A DNA stretch of 64,000 nt from Seramator thermalis (GCF_004138125.1 NZ_RXHS01000001.1:405303-469302), one strand, 5' to 3'; shown: positions 28,593 to 37,201, counted from the first letter of the stretch. Numbers and translations are program-made. Notes: generated from the letters alone by a model not told the origin.

Positions 28593-28922
28593 ATGGGACT
28601 ATTTAATTTTTTATCAACTTCCGGAAATATTAAAACCCTTAACGCAAACGAGTTCAAAAAAATAATTGCCGATCCGAAAGTGCAATTGGTGGACGTTCGC
28701 ACACTCGATGAATATGCCTCTGGCACGATCGGCCAAGCCATTCAAATAGACATTACTTCGCCCGATTTTATCAAGAATGCAAGGAAAAAGCTCGACAAAT
28801 CACGCCCTGTTGCAGTATTCTGCCGCAGCGGGGTGAGAAGCATGCGCGCAGCCCAAATGCTGACCAAAGAGGGATTCCCCGTCATCTACAACCTTAAAGG
28901 CGGTATATTAGCCTGGAAATAA
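28593..28922 (+). CDS. Rhodanese-like domain protein
   Basis: A 109-residue single-domain rhodanese. The strand LVDVRTLDEYASG and active-site loop VAVFCRSGVRSMRAAQML are clear, with the persulfide Cys at about residue 79. No signal peptide. It starts six bases after the U32 stop, as the last gene of the run that begins with pyrB. Such proteins carry sulfane sulfur, though the acceptor here is unknown. Confidence 0.92.
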   Translation: MGLFNFLSTSGNIKTLNANEFKKIIADPKVQLVDVRTLDEYASGTIGQAIQIDITSPDFIKNARKKLDKSRPVAVFCRSGVRSMRAAQMLTKEGFPVIYNLKGGILAWK

Positions 28923-28969
28923 TCGGCTACAATCGCCGGGATTATTTACAGTTAAGAAAATTTCCCGAA

Positions 28970-30151
28970 TTACATCGACGTGAATTTCACGCAAACCGGT
29001 TTACTGAGTTGAATATCCTGATGAGTATCGCTCAACAGTCCGGTTTTGGAATCAATCGAAAACACCTGAATTTTGTTGTCGTCGCGACACGCAACGAGCA
29101 AATATTTTCCGTTTGGAGTAATGGCAAAGTTGCGCGGATGCAAGCCGGTAGGCTGATAACCGATTTTGGTAAGTTTGCCGTCATCGGGGTTAACGGTAAA
29201 AATTGCAATACCATCGGCTTTCAACCTGTTGGAAGCATATACAAAACGTCCGTCAGGTGAAACGTGAATATCGGCACTGCCATGTGCACCAACCGTGTCG
29301 GAAGCTATCGTTTGCTTTTGGGTCAACATTCCGCTGCTGTAATCGAACACTATAACCTGACCCGAAAGCTCACCCAACAAATAAACGTATCGTCCATTCG
29401 GATGAAAATCGAAATGTCGCGGCCCTGTTCCTGCGGGGACAGGAAATTCCTTTAAACTTTCGTTCAAAACAGAAGGTTGACCTTTGAAAGGTGATTCGAG
29501 TGGAGTCAGTCGATATATTTTATCGGCTCCCAAATCGGCAGCAAAAATATATTGCCCATCGGGCGAATATCTTACCGAGTGCAGATGGGAACTTGTTTGA
29601 CGATCTTTATCGGAACTCGAGCCATGAAATTGCAAGAGCGTATTAATAGGCAAAAGCGATCCGTCTTTTTCGACTTGGAAAGACGAAATGCTGCCGCCGC
29701 TGTAATTGGCAGTAAACACGGTTTTCCCTTTTGGGTCAATTGTAATATAACAAGGATCGGCACCCATTGTCAATTGTTTGTTGAGATGTTTGAGTATTCC
29801 CGTAGATTTATCGAACGAAAATGCATGAGCCGCACTGTGTTTTTCACCATTTTCTTCGACCGCATACACAAATTTACTGTCCGGACTAATGGTCAAATAA
29901 GAAGGATTCTCCGTTTCAACCATACTCACAGAATCGGCTTTACCCGAATCCATATTAAAACGATAGACATAAATACCCTTGCTGCCTTTGTCCGAAGTAT
30001 ACGTTCCGACCAGCATAAAGAGATCGCTTTCGCCGGCAACAATTTTTTCTGCAACCGAACCTTCGGCAGATGTTTTCTGAGTTTTATCCTTATTGGAACA
30101 AGAGGCAAACAACATGGCTATTATCGATAAAAAAACAACGATTCGTTTCAT
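28970..30151 (-). CDS. Lactonase-family beta-propeller lipoprotein (6-phosphogluconolactonase-like)
   Basis: A 393-residue lipoprotein: signal peptide and lipobox in VVFLSIIAMLFASCSNKDK. Then a seven-bladed propeller of the Pgl/YbhE type with repeats such as YLTISPDSKFVYAVEENGE, CYITIDPKGKTVFTANY and RHFDFHPNGRYVYLLGE. Cytoplasmic members hydrolyse 6-phosphogluconolactone; an exported lipoprotein version more likely acts on another lactone or is a sugar-binding propeller. Single-gene unit on the minus strand. Confidence 0.85.
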   Translation of the reverse strand: MKRIVVFLSIIAMLFASCSNKDKTQKTSAEGSVAEKIVAGESDLFMLVGTYTSDKGSKGIYVYRFNMDSGKADSVSMVETENPSYLTISPDSKFVYAVEENGEKHSAAHAFSFDKSTGILKHLNKQLTMGADPCYITIDPKGKTVFTANYSGGSISSFQVEKDGSLLPINTLLQFHGSSSDKDRQTSSHLHSVRYSPDGQYIFAADLGADKIYRLTPLESPFKGQPSVLNESLKEFPVPAGTGPRHFDFHPNGRYVYLLGELSGQVIVFDYSSGMLTQKQTIASDTVGAHGSADIHVSPDGRFVYASNRLKADGIAIFTVNPDDGKLTKIGYQPTGLHPRNFAITPNGKYLLVACRDDNKIQVFSIDSKTGLLSDTHQDIQLSKPVCVKFTSM

Positions 30152-30253
30152 ACTTGTTTTGTTTTTGCAATGCTAAGATACATCTTTCTTTCGAAAATCG
30201 GATCGATCTCTTAAATTATCACTCAGGCAATTTTTCAATTTAAAAAACGAAAG

Positions 30254-30285
30254 TTTGCATATATGCCACCCTATAACTACCTTTG
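30254..30285 (+). promoter_or_regulatory. Complete promoter (TTTG-N20-TACCTTTG) of the DUF5606 gene
   Basis: TTTG at 30254-30257 and TACCTTTG at 30278-30285 are separated by 20 bases, a full match to the Bacteroidota housekeeping consensus, 52 bases upstream of the ATG. Confidence 0.88.
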
Positions 30286-30336
30286 TGAGTCAAAAATCGC
30301 TCTATTAAACATATAGATAACAAATAACTCAAAGAT

Positions 30337-30882
30337 ATGCTTACGAAAATACTATCTGTTTCAGGCAAACCGGGTTTATATAAATTGATATCGACCAGTA
30401 AAAACATGAACATCGTAGAATCGCTTGCCGATGGCAAACGTATTCCCATCTATCTCTCTGAAAAAGCCGTTGCATTGAGTGATGTCTCGATTTACACCGA
30501 AGAAGAAGATGTTCCCTTGCGGGAAGTTTTCGCAAAAATTAAAGAAAAAGAAGAAGGCAAAAAAGTTGCTATCGATAAATTGACTCAAAACAAGGACCTT
30601 TTTGCCTATTTTGCCGAAATTCTTCCGACCTACGACAGAAACAGGGTTTATGCCTCCGACATAAAAAAACTTATTGGTTGGTACAATATTTTGATAGAAA
30701 ATAATATCGATTTTGAAGCAGAAAACAATGCCTCAGAATCAACCGAAATGCAGGAAGAAAAGTCCTCGACTTTGACCAACGAAGCCAGGAATGAAGTGAA
30801 TGCCAAACATTCCGAATCTTCGTCAAAGAAAGCCGATTCGAAATCGAAAAAAGTTGAGACGCAAACACGAAGCAAACACTAA
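30337..30882 (+). CDS. DUF5606 domain protein
   Basis: A 181-residue protein of a family confined to Bacteroidota. The conserved N-terminal part (LTKILSVSGKPGLYKLISTS to about residue 125) has the features of a small SH3-like/OB-like module followed by a helical region (LPTYDRNRVYASDIKKLIGW). The C-terminal 50 residues are low-complexity, Glu/Ser/Lys-rich and probably disordered. Function is unknown. It has a full housekeeping promoter and lies 53 bases upstream of cdsA. Confidence 0.85.
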   Translation: MLTKILSVSGKPGLYKLISTSKNMNIVESLADGKRIPIYLSEKAVALSDVSIYTEEEDVPLREVFAKIKEKEEGKKVAIDKLTQNKDLFAYFAEILPTYDRNRVYASDIKKLIGWYNILIENNIDFEAENNASESTEMQEEKSSTLTNEARNEVNAKHSESSSKKADSKSKKVETQTRSKH

Positions 30883-30935
30883 AGATGTAGTTCAAAAAAA
30901 ATAGACACTTTACCCGAAATCACTTATTCCAGATT

Positions 30936-31781
30936 TTGAATACAAAAGATTTATTTACCCGGGCAATAGCCGGTACGATTTATATCATCGTCATACTGAT
31001 TGGCCTGCTTGGCGGCAGGTTTTGGTTTATGCCCATCTTTGCCGCCATTCTCGGATTTGGCCTTTACGAATTTTACCGGATGGTGGAAAAAAATACCACC
31101 CATGCCATCAGCAAGATATTTAATATCTTTTCCGGAGTACTCATCTTCTTTACTGCTTTTCTGTTTCTCGAAAAAATCAATCTTTTCGCTTTTCCGGCAG
31201 CGATTTTGGCCTACTTATTGGCGCTTTATATGTCGGCAATCATTGTCAATCGATACGATATTCTTCATGCCATCATCTATTCGGTCTTCGGCCAAATGTA
31301 TATCACTCTTCCACTCTGTTTACTGATGCTGCTTTCGTATCATTTCAACCTTTTCGACGAAAAATTTCATTACGTACCGGGACTTGCCATTTTTGTTTTC
31401 ATTTGGGTGAATGACACGGCTGCCTATTTCATCGGCTCACTCATCGGCAAACATAAATTCATTTCACGAATTTCGCCGAAAAAATCAGTGGAAGGATTTA
31501 TCGCAGGAATTGTGTTTACGGTGATTGCAGGACTGATTTTTGCACATCTTATACCCGAATATCCGACAGATTTTTGGGTCATCTTCGCATTTGTCGTTTC
31601 CATATTCGGAACATTGGGCGATTTATTCGAGTCGCTCATCAAGCGAACCTACGATCTGAAAGATGCGGGAACCCTTATTCCCGGACATGGGGGAATTCTC
31701 GATCGTATCGACAGTGTACTCATTGCGCTTCCGGCTTCCTATTTGTTTTTGATGGCTTATTTCGAATTGGCCATCCGATAA
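30936..31781 (+). CDS. cdsA: Phosphatidate cytidylyltransferase
   Basis: A 281-residue integral membrane enzyme making CDP-diacylglycerol from phosphatidate and CTP, the branch point of phospholipid synthesis. About eight hydrophobic segments are present and the family signature is complete near the end (IKRTYDLKDAG, then PGHGGILDRIDS). The start is a TTG (LNTKDLFTRAIAG region); no suitable ATG is nearby. Its stop is three bases from the converging GH20-like gene. Confidence 0.94.
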   Translation: MNTKDLFTRAIAGTIYIIVILIGLLGGRFWFMPIFAAILGFGLYEFYRMVEKNTTHAISKIFNIFSGVLIFFTAFLFLEKINLFAFPAAILAYLLALYMSAIIVNRYDILHAIIYSVFGQMYITLPLCLLMLLSYHFNLFDEKFHYVPGLAIFVFIWVNDTAAYFIGSLIGKHKFISRISPKKSVEGFIAGIVFTVIAGLIFAHLIPEYPTDFWVIFAFVVSIFGTLGDLFESLIKRTYDLKDAGTLIPGHGGILDRIDSVLIALPASYLFLMAYFELAIR

Positions 31782-31784
31782 AAA

Positions 31785-32861
31785 TCACCACACTTTCACC
31801 AACGCCTTGAACGTCTGCACCGATGGATCGTTCTGAGCTTTTTCGTCGGTTCCGTTCATTCCGTCGATAAAAATGCGCGTATCGCTCCAAAACGTGTGCA
31901 TTACTCCTGCAAATCGGGAACTCATAACCGAAGAAGAATTCTCACGAAACATTTTCATCATTGCCGACTGTTGAATGGCAACTTCGGGCTTGCGCCACGG
32001 ACATGCCACGACCGAAAAGCCCTTTGCAGCAAAAAACGCAGGTGTCGGCACAGCCTGTTCGTAGTGCCAATCATTGATGATCACATCTTTCGGAATCAAG
32101 TCGATGGCTCGATACGTATTGTTGTAGCTTCCTTCCCACTCCCCAACGCCCGTTGTTTTTCCGTCAATAAGTCTGTCACCCCAAATCCACAACTGCCTTC
32201 CGCTTTCAGCCAAATGATTGCGAATGAGGGTTACCTCCCGTGCAAAAAGTACTGCCGGATCTTCGCCCTTGCACCGCTCGCAATCGGGATGAGCAATATA
32301 AAAGACCTCATCCATCCCCGCATGAAATGCATCGGACCGGCAAGCCTCCACGATTTCGTCTACCACATCGAACACGACCTTGTGTACATCGGGATGCAAC
32401 GGACAATAACTTTTGCAATACAATCCGTCGGCGTTAGGCCACTTGTAATCTTTGGGCAGTTGAATCGAAGGTGTTTCGTCGAATTGGGGATAAATTTCGA
32501 GCAATTTGCCGACTTGTCCTGCCCATGATTGGTGTCCCAAAAGATTGATTTGTGGAATGAGGCGGATATGATTTTTTTGACACGCATCTGCAATCTTTTT
32601 CAAATCGGACTCCGACAGCGGATCGCTTGCCTGCAACTCGGGATGCGATTTGTATTCATAACGATAATCGATTCGGAGAACAATGGTATTGACACTGTCG
32701 GCAGCCAGTGTGGTGTCGATTAATTTTACAAACCTTTCGACATCGGCTTTTGACGGGGCATTCAAACAAAGTCCACGAACCACGGCTACAGGTTGTGCAT
32801 GCAAAACGGATGCAGAAAATGAAACGAGAAATGCTAAAAGCAGGATGTGTTTTGTTCTCAT
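31785..32861 (-). CDS. Secreted family 20 glycoside hydrolase-like protein
   Basis: A 358-residue protein with a signal peptide (HILLLAFLVSFSASVLHAQ) followed by a TIM barrel. HAGMDEVFYIAH near residue 180 corresponds to the Asp-Glu catalytic pair of GH20 hexosaminidases, and LIPQINLLGHQSW fits the substrate-barrel strand. It lacks the usual N-terminal GH20b domain, so it is shorter than chitobiases. The CxxC in CERCKG is unusual for GH20. Probable substrate: N-acetylhexosamine-containing glycans, by inference only. Confidence 0.75.
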   Translation of the reverse strand: MRTKHILLLAFLVSFSASVLHAQPVAVVRGLCLNAPSKADVERFVKLIDTTLAADSVNTIVLRIDYRYEYKSHPELQASDPLSESDLKKIADACQKNHIRLIPQINLLGHQSWAGQVGKLLEIYPQFDETPSIQLPKDYKWPNADGLYCKSYCPLHPDVHKVVFDVVDEIVEACRSDAFHAGMDEVFYIAHPDCERCKGEDPAVLFAREVTLIRNHLAESGRQLWIWGDRLIDGKTTGVGEWEGSYNNTYRAIDLIPKDVIINDWHYEQAVPTPAFFAAKGFSVVACPWRKPEVAIQQSAMMKMFRENSSSVMSSRFAGVMHTFWSDTRIFIDGMNGTDEKAQNDPSVQTFKALVKVW

Positions 32862-32884
32862 ATTATTAGTAAAAAAAGGAATAA

Positions 32885-32918
32885 AAGGTTGAAGATCTTT
32901 TGCAAGTTCTTCAACCTT
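32885..32918 (-). terminator. Terminator after the CDGSH gene
   Basis: AAGGTTGAAGA and TCTTCAACCTT pair around a 12-base loop; read on the minus strand the stem is followed by TTATTCC and a long T-run. Confidence 0.88.
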
Positions 32919-32936
32919 ATGATTAAAAAAAACAAA

Positions 32937-33125
32937 TTAACCTTTGAAATCGACTTTGTGATGTGAGCCATCACAATAAGGTTTGTTGTTTGAATGACCA
33001 CAACGACACAAATGTATTGCACCGCTTTTTTCTTCCGTTTTTCCGTCGGGATGAACAATCTTGAAATCACCTTCGAGGTGAAGTGGCCCATTGGGCAGCA
33101 TTTTGATTTCGACTAATGAACTCAT
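32937..33125 (-). CDS. CDGSH iron-sulfur domain protein
   Basis: A 62-residue protein from MSSLVEIKMLPNGPL; an upstream ATG would overlap tsaB by ten bases and add unconserved residues. The [2Fe-2S] binding motif is complete: CRCGHSNNKPYCDGSHH, three Cys and one His. These mitoNEET-type clusters are redox- and pH-sensitive electron or cluster carriers. It lies 22 bases after tsaB on the same strand and is closed by a terminator. Confidence 0.93.
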   Translation of the reverse strand: MSSLVEIKMLPNGPLHLEGDFKIVHPDGKTEEKSGAIHLCRCGHSNNKPYCDGSHHKVDFKG

Positions 33126-33147
33126 AAAGCATGTTTTTTTAAAAGGG

Positions 33148-33840
33148 TTAAACTTCAATTACTTTATTTTTTGGCACTGTGGCCACAAATTCTTTCAGGT
33201 AATGTGGTTCGAAATAGGCAACATCTACGAAATCATTAGCATCGAAAGCTTTTTCGGCAAGGGGAATCATGGCAATGGCCAAAGGGTAAATGTTGTCGGC
33301 AAAGAGTGCATTGGCGTGTGTGATGGTGTTTTTGCATTTGTCGGATCCATTTCCAAAAAAGAGGATTCTGTGCTCGGCAAGTAAATCGCTAAAACTGTCG
33401 GGAGTAATAATTTCGGCCGTAGTTGCTCGGATTGTTTCCAACGAATGATCGTAAACCGTTGCAAACACTTCCATCCGGCGTGCGTCGATCATGGGACACA
33501 ACAGCGTTTGAGCATCTGCAGTATCAATCATCATCTGCGCCATAATGAGCGGCGTGGGTATGGCTATCAAAGGAATGCCAAATCCATAACTCAATCCTTT
33601 GGCTTCCGAAACGCCAATTCGCAATCCCGTATAGGAGCCGGGACCACTACTCACAGCAATAGCTTCGATCTTTTTCTGTTGGGTGCGGGCAAAAGCGATA
33701 GCCTCGTCCACAAAAACGCCCAACAAAACGGCATGCGACAGTCCCTCGCGATTTTGGCGGTTGAAAATAATTTGTCCATTTTCGGATAATGCACACGAAC
33801 AAACAGGTGTAGCAGTTTCGATATGAAGTATAACACTCAT
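33148..33840 (-). CDS. tsaB: tRNA threonylcarbamoyladenosine biosynthesis protein TsaB
   Basis: The 230-residue TsaB/YeaZ partner of TsaD in making t6A37 of ANN-decoding tRNAs. The ASKHA-fold start ILHIETATPVCSCALSENG and the SSGPGSYTGLRIGVSEAKGL stretch are diagnostic. The window also encodes MtaB, which further modifies t6A to ms2t6A in the same tRNA position. Confidence 0.95.
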   Translation of the reverse strand: MSVILHIETATPVCSCALSENGQIIFNRQNREGLSHAVLLGVFVDEAIAFARTQQKKIEAIAVSSGPGSYTGLRIGVSEAKGLSYGFGIPLIAIPTPLIMAQMMIDTADAQTLLCPMIDARRMEVFATVYDHSLETIRATTAEIITPDSFSDLLAEHRILFFGNGSDKCKNTITHANALFADNIYPLAIAMIPLAEKAFDANDFVDVAYFEPHYLKEFVATVPKNKVIEV

Positions 33841-33900
33841 TTACGATTAAATTTGAAGTTTAAACATTTGATTCGAAAATTGGTTCACCGCGAATTCCAT

Positions 33901-33937
33901 AAAAAAAGACCATAGCCCCTTGCAGGGATATGGCCTT
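33901..33937 (-). terminator. Terminator of RNA-binding protein gene copy 1
   Basis: On the minus strand GGCCATAtcCCTtgcaAGGggcTATGGTC is followed by seven Ts. The same hairpin occurs after the second copy at 35915-35957. Confidence 0.85.
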
Positions 33938-33959
33938 CGATGAGATTTCTTTTAACTAC

Positions 33960-34301
33960 TTAATAACGGTTCCTGTCTCTATTGTCGCGATTTCCGTATC
34001 CACCGCCGCGATTATTGTTTCCACCTCTGTGAAAGCCACCGCCTCTTCTGTCATCGTTTTCAGTGCGAGGACGAGCAACAGATACTGATAAAGTACGACC
34101 GTCGTATTCGGCGCTGTTTAATTCATTAATGGCATTTTGACCGTTTTCATCTGCCATTTCTACAAAACCGTATCCTTTTGAACGGTTAGTTTCTTTGTCA
34201 GTAATGATTTTTGCAGAGGTAACGTCTCCGTAATCCTCAAAAAGTTCTTTTAAATCGGCATCGCTAATTTGATAGCTTAAGCCAGCAACAAAAATGTTCA
34301 T
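33960..34301 (-). CDS. RRM RNA-binding protein, copy 1
   Basis: A 113-residue protein with a single RRM: RNP2 is IFVAGLSY (residues 3-10) and RNP1 is KGYGFVEM (about 42-49). It is followed by an Arg/Gly/Asn-rich tail (RRGGGFHRGGNNNRGGGYGN) typical of the glycine-rich Rbp proteins of Bacteroidota and cyanobacteria. It differs from copy 2 (35978-36319) at only about six residues, all conservative. A leader of about 125 bases precedes the ATG and is nearly identical in both copies, suggesting shared post-transcriptional or cold-type control. Confidence 0.93.
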   Translation of the reverse strand: MNIFVAGLSYQISDADLKELFEDYGDVTSAKIITDKETNRSKGYGFVEMADENGQNAINELNSAEYDGRTLSVSVARPRTENDDRRGGGFHRGGNNNRGGGYGNRDNRDRNRY

Positions 34302-34431
34302 GTAAAAAAATTAAAAAAATAAATAAGTGAAAAAACTATTTGCAGAAGTATGTATAAGAGAGGTTAACAATTACGTACTTTTGAAAGAGTAGAAACCAGA
34401 TAACGTTCTGCCATAAAAAACTTTTGCGGGA

Positions 34432-34439
34432 CAAAGGTA
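34432..34439 (-). promoter_or_regulatory. -7 box (TACCTTTG) of RRM gene copy 1
   Basis: An exact -7 match on the minus strand within a block shared with copy 2. It implies a transcript leader of about 125 bases before the ATG. Confidence 0.6.
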
Positions 34440-34506
34440 AAAAGAAATTTGAAATAAAAATGCAAAAACGAATATTTTTTTCGAATATTTTTTCACGATA
34501 ATCATA

Positions 34507-34604
34507 TTGCAGGTCTGCAAAGCACCAGATCAACCCTATTCAAGTGCTTTGCACATCTGCAAAGTGCTAATTCAAACTTGTGCAGATGTTTTGCAGGCTT
34601 GCAA
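34507..34604. repeat. Cluster of hairpins in the spacer between RRM copy 1 and the intron
   Basis: Four inverted repeats are packed into 100 bases. They are TTGCAG/CTGCAA (34507-34520), GCAAAGCAC/GTGCTTTGC (34517-34525 and 34544-34552), ACATCTGC/GCAGATGT (34553-34560 and 34582-34589) and TTGCA/TGCAA (34591-34604). No coding frame. A related phrase, ACAAGCCTGCAAAA, lies upstream of copy 2 near 36527. Confidence 0.6.
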
Positions 34605-34641
34605 TGAGGTTGGATTATTCGATATATCGGTTATCATCCGA

Positions 34642-35910
34642 ATCGAGTAGGTAGGGGGATTACTCCCCCGCCCTCTCACACCACCGTGCATGCTCTCGCA
34701 CACGGCGGTTTCTTTTAATTGTTTAACTTCTCGTAATTTAATGTGAGGTTGTATAGACCCGCTTCATCAAACCATTTGTTATTAAGAGCCTGGTGGGCTT
34801 GTGGGCAACCTGACTTGCACCAGTGTCCTTTTCCGGAGAGGGGTAATATCCAGCTTTGCCGACTTTCAACTCCCTGTCTTTCAAGAAAACGTTGCAGGGT
34901 AATTACCCTCTTGCACTGCTTTAATCTGTAGCACCGAAGTTTTCTGCGTATCCATGAATCGAGATTCTTTAATAAGCCTTTGCATCGGGCAAAGCGAAAG
35001 TAGTTCAACCATCCACTTTCATGACTCTCTCGCCTGCCGCTTGGCTGCGTACGTAGATGTTGCAATCGTCGGCATATCGAACAAATTTGTGTCCCCTTTT
35101 CTCCAGTTCTTTGTCCAACTCATCTAAGACGATGTTCGACAACAGCGGAGAAAGAGGGCTTCCCTGAGGGGTGCCTTCGGTACGTTGACTTACAATGCCA
35201 TCAACCATTATTCCACTTTGAAGGTATTTGCGTATCAGTTTCAATAGCGTTTTATCGCCAATGGTTAATGATAATCGATACATTAAGCGGTCGTGGTTTT
35301 CAACATCGAAGAATGTTTTTAAATCCATATCGACAACGAAGTATCTACCCTGTTCTACATATTCGCGCCCTTTCTTAAGCGCTTGGTGAGCAGCACTTCG
35401 ATTGGGTCTGAATCCGTAGCTGTGGTCAGAGAATGTGCGTTCGTAGAGGGGACTCAGCACCCGGGCTATGGCTTGTTGGATGATACGGTCGGTGACCGTG
35501 GGTATACCCAACTTGCGCTTGCCTCCATTGAGCTTCGGAATCTCGACTTGTTTGACGCCTTGCGGTTCATAGATCCACATCGCTGCATATCCCGCACTGT
35601 TGGTGCATTCTGCAAGATCTCCCGGGATAAACAATACTGCTTTCGACAGGTACCACCGGATTTACTGGAAACGGTTACGGTTGGTTTTTGGGATATCGCA
35701 ATCCATGGCTCGCTCGCCCTCCGTTTGTCAGCCTTATATCCGATTTCTGTGCGTTGATACGCTGTCTTTGCTGATGGCTTCTTTCAGATTTGCAGTCACC
35801 TGCAACACCCGTTCGGCTGAGCTCACGGCCGAAGCCTTGCCATTCGCTAACACTTCCTTCCAACTCGGCGTGTACAAGAACTTGCATCTTGTTAGTAGTA
35901 TGTATATGCC
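34642..35910 (-). mobile_element. Group II intron remnant (class C-like)
   Basis: On the minus strand the 3' end is recognisable: a domain V-like hairpin CCGCCGTGTGCGAGAGCATGCACGG (split here as CCGCCGTGTGCG and GCATGCACGGTGG), then GTGTGAGAGGG, and a domain VI-like hairpin GGGGGAGTAATCCCCC ending CTACTCGAT at 34642. Upstream lies a broken reverse transcriptase and a long structured domain I-like 5' part (AGTTGGAAGGAAGTGTTAGC). The 5' boundary is near 35910 but not resolved. It begins just after the T-run of the RRM copy 2 terminator, the classic target of class C introns. The intron-encoded protein has lost segments, so it is not self-mobile. Confidence 0.8.
34715..35634 (-). pseudogene. Group II intron reverse transcriptase/maturase, deleted and frameshifted
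   Basis: The RT palm is present (VEIPKLNGGKRKLGIPTVTD, SYGFRPNRSAAHQAL, GTPQGSPLSPLLSNIVLDEL), including the catalytic motif FVRYADDCNIYV. The part before GVKQVEIPK is replaced by an unrelated short leader, so the N-terminus is lost. After GERVMK the frame breaks and resumes about 100 residues further on, at SGWLNYFRFARCKGLLKNLD, with the maturase-type WIRRKLRCYRLKQ segment. Two deletions therefore inactivate the protein. Confidence 0.88.
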
Positions 35911-35914
35911 TGGC

Positions 35915-35957
35915 ATACTAAAAAAGACCATAGCCCCTTGCAGGGATATGGCCTTCG
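35915..35957 (-). terminator. Terminator of RNA-binding protein gene copy 2
   Basis: The same hairpin as after copy 1 (GGCCATA..TATGGTC, followed by Ts on the minus strand). The small palindrome TATGCC-T-GGCATA (35905-35917) follows at once and marks the edge of the intron remnant. Confidence 0.85.
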
Positions 35958-35977
35958 ATGAGATTTCTTTTAATTAC

Positions 35978-36319
35978 TTAATAACGGTTCCTGTCTCTAT
36001 TGTCGCGATTTCCGTATCCACCGCCGCGATTATTGTTTCCACCTCTGTGAAAACCACCGCCTCTTCTGTCTTCGTTTTCAGTGCGAGGGCGAGCAACAGA
36101 TACCGATAAAGTACGACCGTCGTATTCGGCACCGTTCAATTCATCAATGGCATTTTGACCGTTTTCATCTGCCATTTCCACAAAACCGTATCCTTTTGAA
36201 CGGCTAGTTTCTTTGTCAGTAATGACTTTTGCAGAGGTAACGTCTCCGTATTCCTCAAAAAGTTCCTTTAAATCGGCATCGCTAATTTGATAGCTTAAGC
36301 CAGCAACAAAAATGTTCAT
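35978..36319 (-). CDS. RRM RNA-binding protein, copy 2
   Basis: A 113-residue near-duplicate of copy 1, with the same RNP2 (IFVAGLSY), RNP1 (KGYGFVEM) and Gly/Arg/Asn tail. Differences include EEYGD for EDYGD, KVITDKETSR for KIITDKETNR and DELNGAEY for NELNSAEY. The leader, the -7 box and the terminator are also duplicated, so the copied unit spans roughly 560 bases. The intron remnant lies directly downstream. The protein probably acts as an RNA chaperone. Confidence 0.93.
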   Translation of the reverse strand: MNIFVAGLSYQISDADLKELFEEYGDVTSAKVITDKETSRSKGYGFVEMADENGQNAIDELNGAEYDGRTLSVSVARPRTENEDRRGGGFHRGGNNNRGGGYGNRDNRDRNRY

Positions 36320-36448
36320 GTAAAAAAATTAAAAAAATAAATAAGTAAAAAACTGTTTGCAGAAGTATGTTTAAGAGAGGTTAACAATTACGTACTTTTG
36401 AAAGAGTAGAAACCAGATAACGTTCTGCCATAAAAAACTTTTGCGGGA

Positions 36449-36456
36449 CAAAGGTA
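36449..36456 (-). promoter_or_regulatory. -7 box (TACCTTTG) of RRM gene copy 2
   Basis: An exact match on the minus strand, at the same relative place as for copy 1; the leader to the ATG is about 125 bases. Confidence 0.6.
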
Positions 36457-36770
36457 AAAAGAATTTTGAAACAATAATGCAAAAACAAATATTTTTTTTC
36501 GAATATTTTTTCACGATAATCATATTACAAGCCTGCAAAAGGGATTGCATAATCCGATATATCATCCGAAAGCAATCAAACGATACCTTTCGGAATTGTT
36601 TTAACAGGGATGTTTAAACAGGAAGATGAAAAAAAATCAATTTCTATCGTTTTCAGGTTATAAAATCAGAAATCGAGGATGAATTACGAAAAAAATGTTT
36701 ACACCATCCAACAATAAAGATAAAACATTGTTTGCAAAAAGACAATTAATTATTAACCAATTCAGAAATT
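36457..36770. other. Intergenic AT-rich stretch between RRM copy 2 and the lipocalin-like gene
   Basis: The first 80 bases belong to the duplicated upstream block. The rest is AT-rich with no readable gene, no tRNA and no clear promoter element for the downstream gene. Confidence 0.5.
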
Positions 36771-37178
36771 ATGAAAAAGTTTTATTACTTATTCATGTTA
36801 GCACTCGTTGCTACATTCGCACTCACACTATCGTCGTGTTCCGAAGAAGAAGTGGAAGGCAATATCACAAAAGCCACCATGATCGTGAAAAATTGGAAAT
36901 ACTCCTCCATTCAAGGGCACGAGTTGCCCGATTGCTTGAAGGACGATGTTTACAATTTCAAATCGGACGGTACTTTTTCCATCAATGTTGGCACTTCGAC
37001 CTGCTTCAGCGAAACAAATCAGGAAGGAAACTGGCAATTATCCACCGACGGCAAACAATTGTCGTTGAAAGTAGGCGCCATAACCACTAACTATGAAGTA
37101 GTGGACATTGCGCTCGACAAACTGGTTTTGAAAATGACCATTGGAGACATGGGCTTAGTAGAAGTAACCTTTAAGTAA
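36771..37178 (+). CDS. Lipocalin-like lipoprotein
   Basis: A 135-residue protein with a lipoprotein signal (YYLFMLALVATFALTLSSCS, lipidated at the Cys). A short beta-rich domain follows, with the pattern of the Bacteroidota lipocalin-like family: NWKYSSIQGHELPDC, YNFKSDGTFSINVG, GNWQLSTDGKQLSLKVG. Two further Cys (in LPDC and TSTC) may form a disulfide. Its ligand is unknown. Single gene followed by a strong terminator. Confidence 0.78.
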   Translation: MKKFYYLFMLALVATFALTLSSCSEEEVEGNITKATMIVKNWKYSSIQGHELPDCLKDDVYNFKSDGTFSINVGTSTCFSETNQEGNWQLSTDGKQLSLKVGAITTNYEVVDIALDKLVLKMTIGDMGLVEVTFK

Positions 37179-37201
37179 TCAGGATTCGGTCATTTATCTT
37201 C

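Noticed and set aside
33091..33384. Plus-strand frame of 97 codons antisense to tsaB
   Set aside because: Shadow of the well-supported tsaB gene; no start signal or family features.
35600..36109. Plus-strand frame of 169 codons across the intron and RRM copy 2
   Set aside because: It crosses the terminator and the antisense of a real gene, so it is a chance frame.
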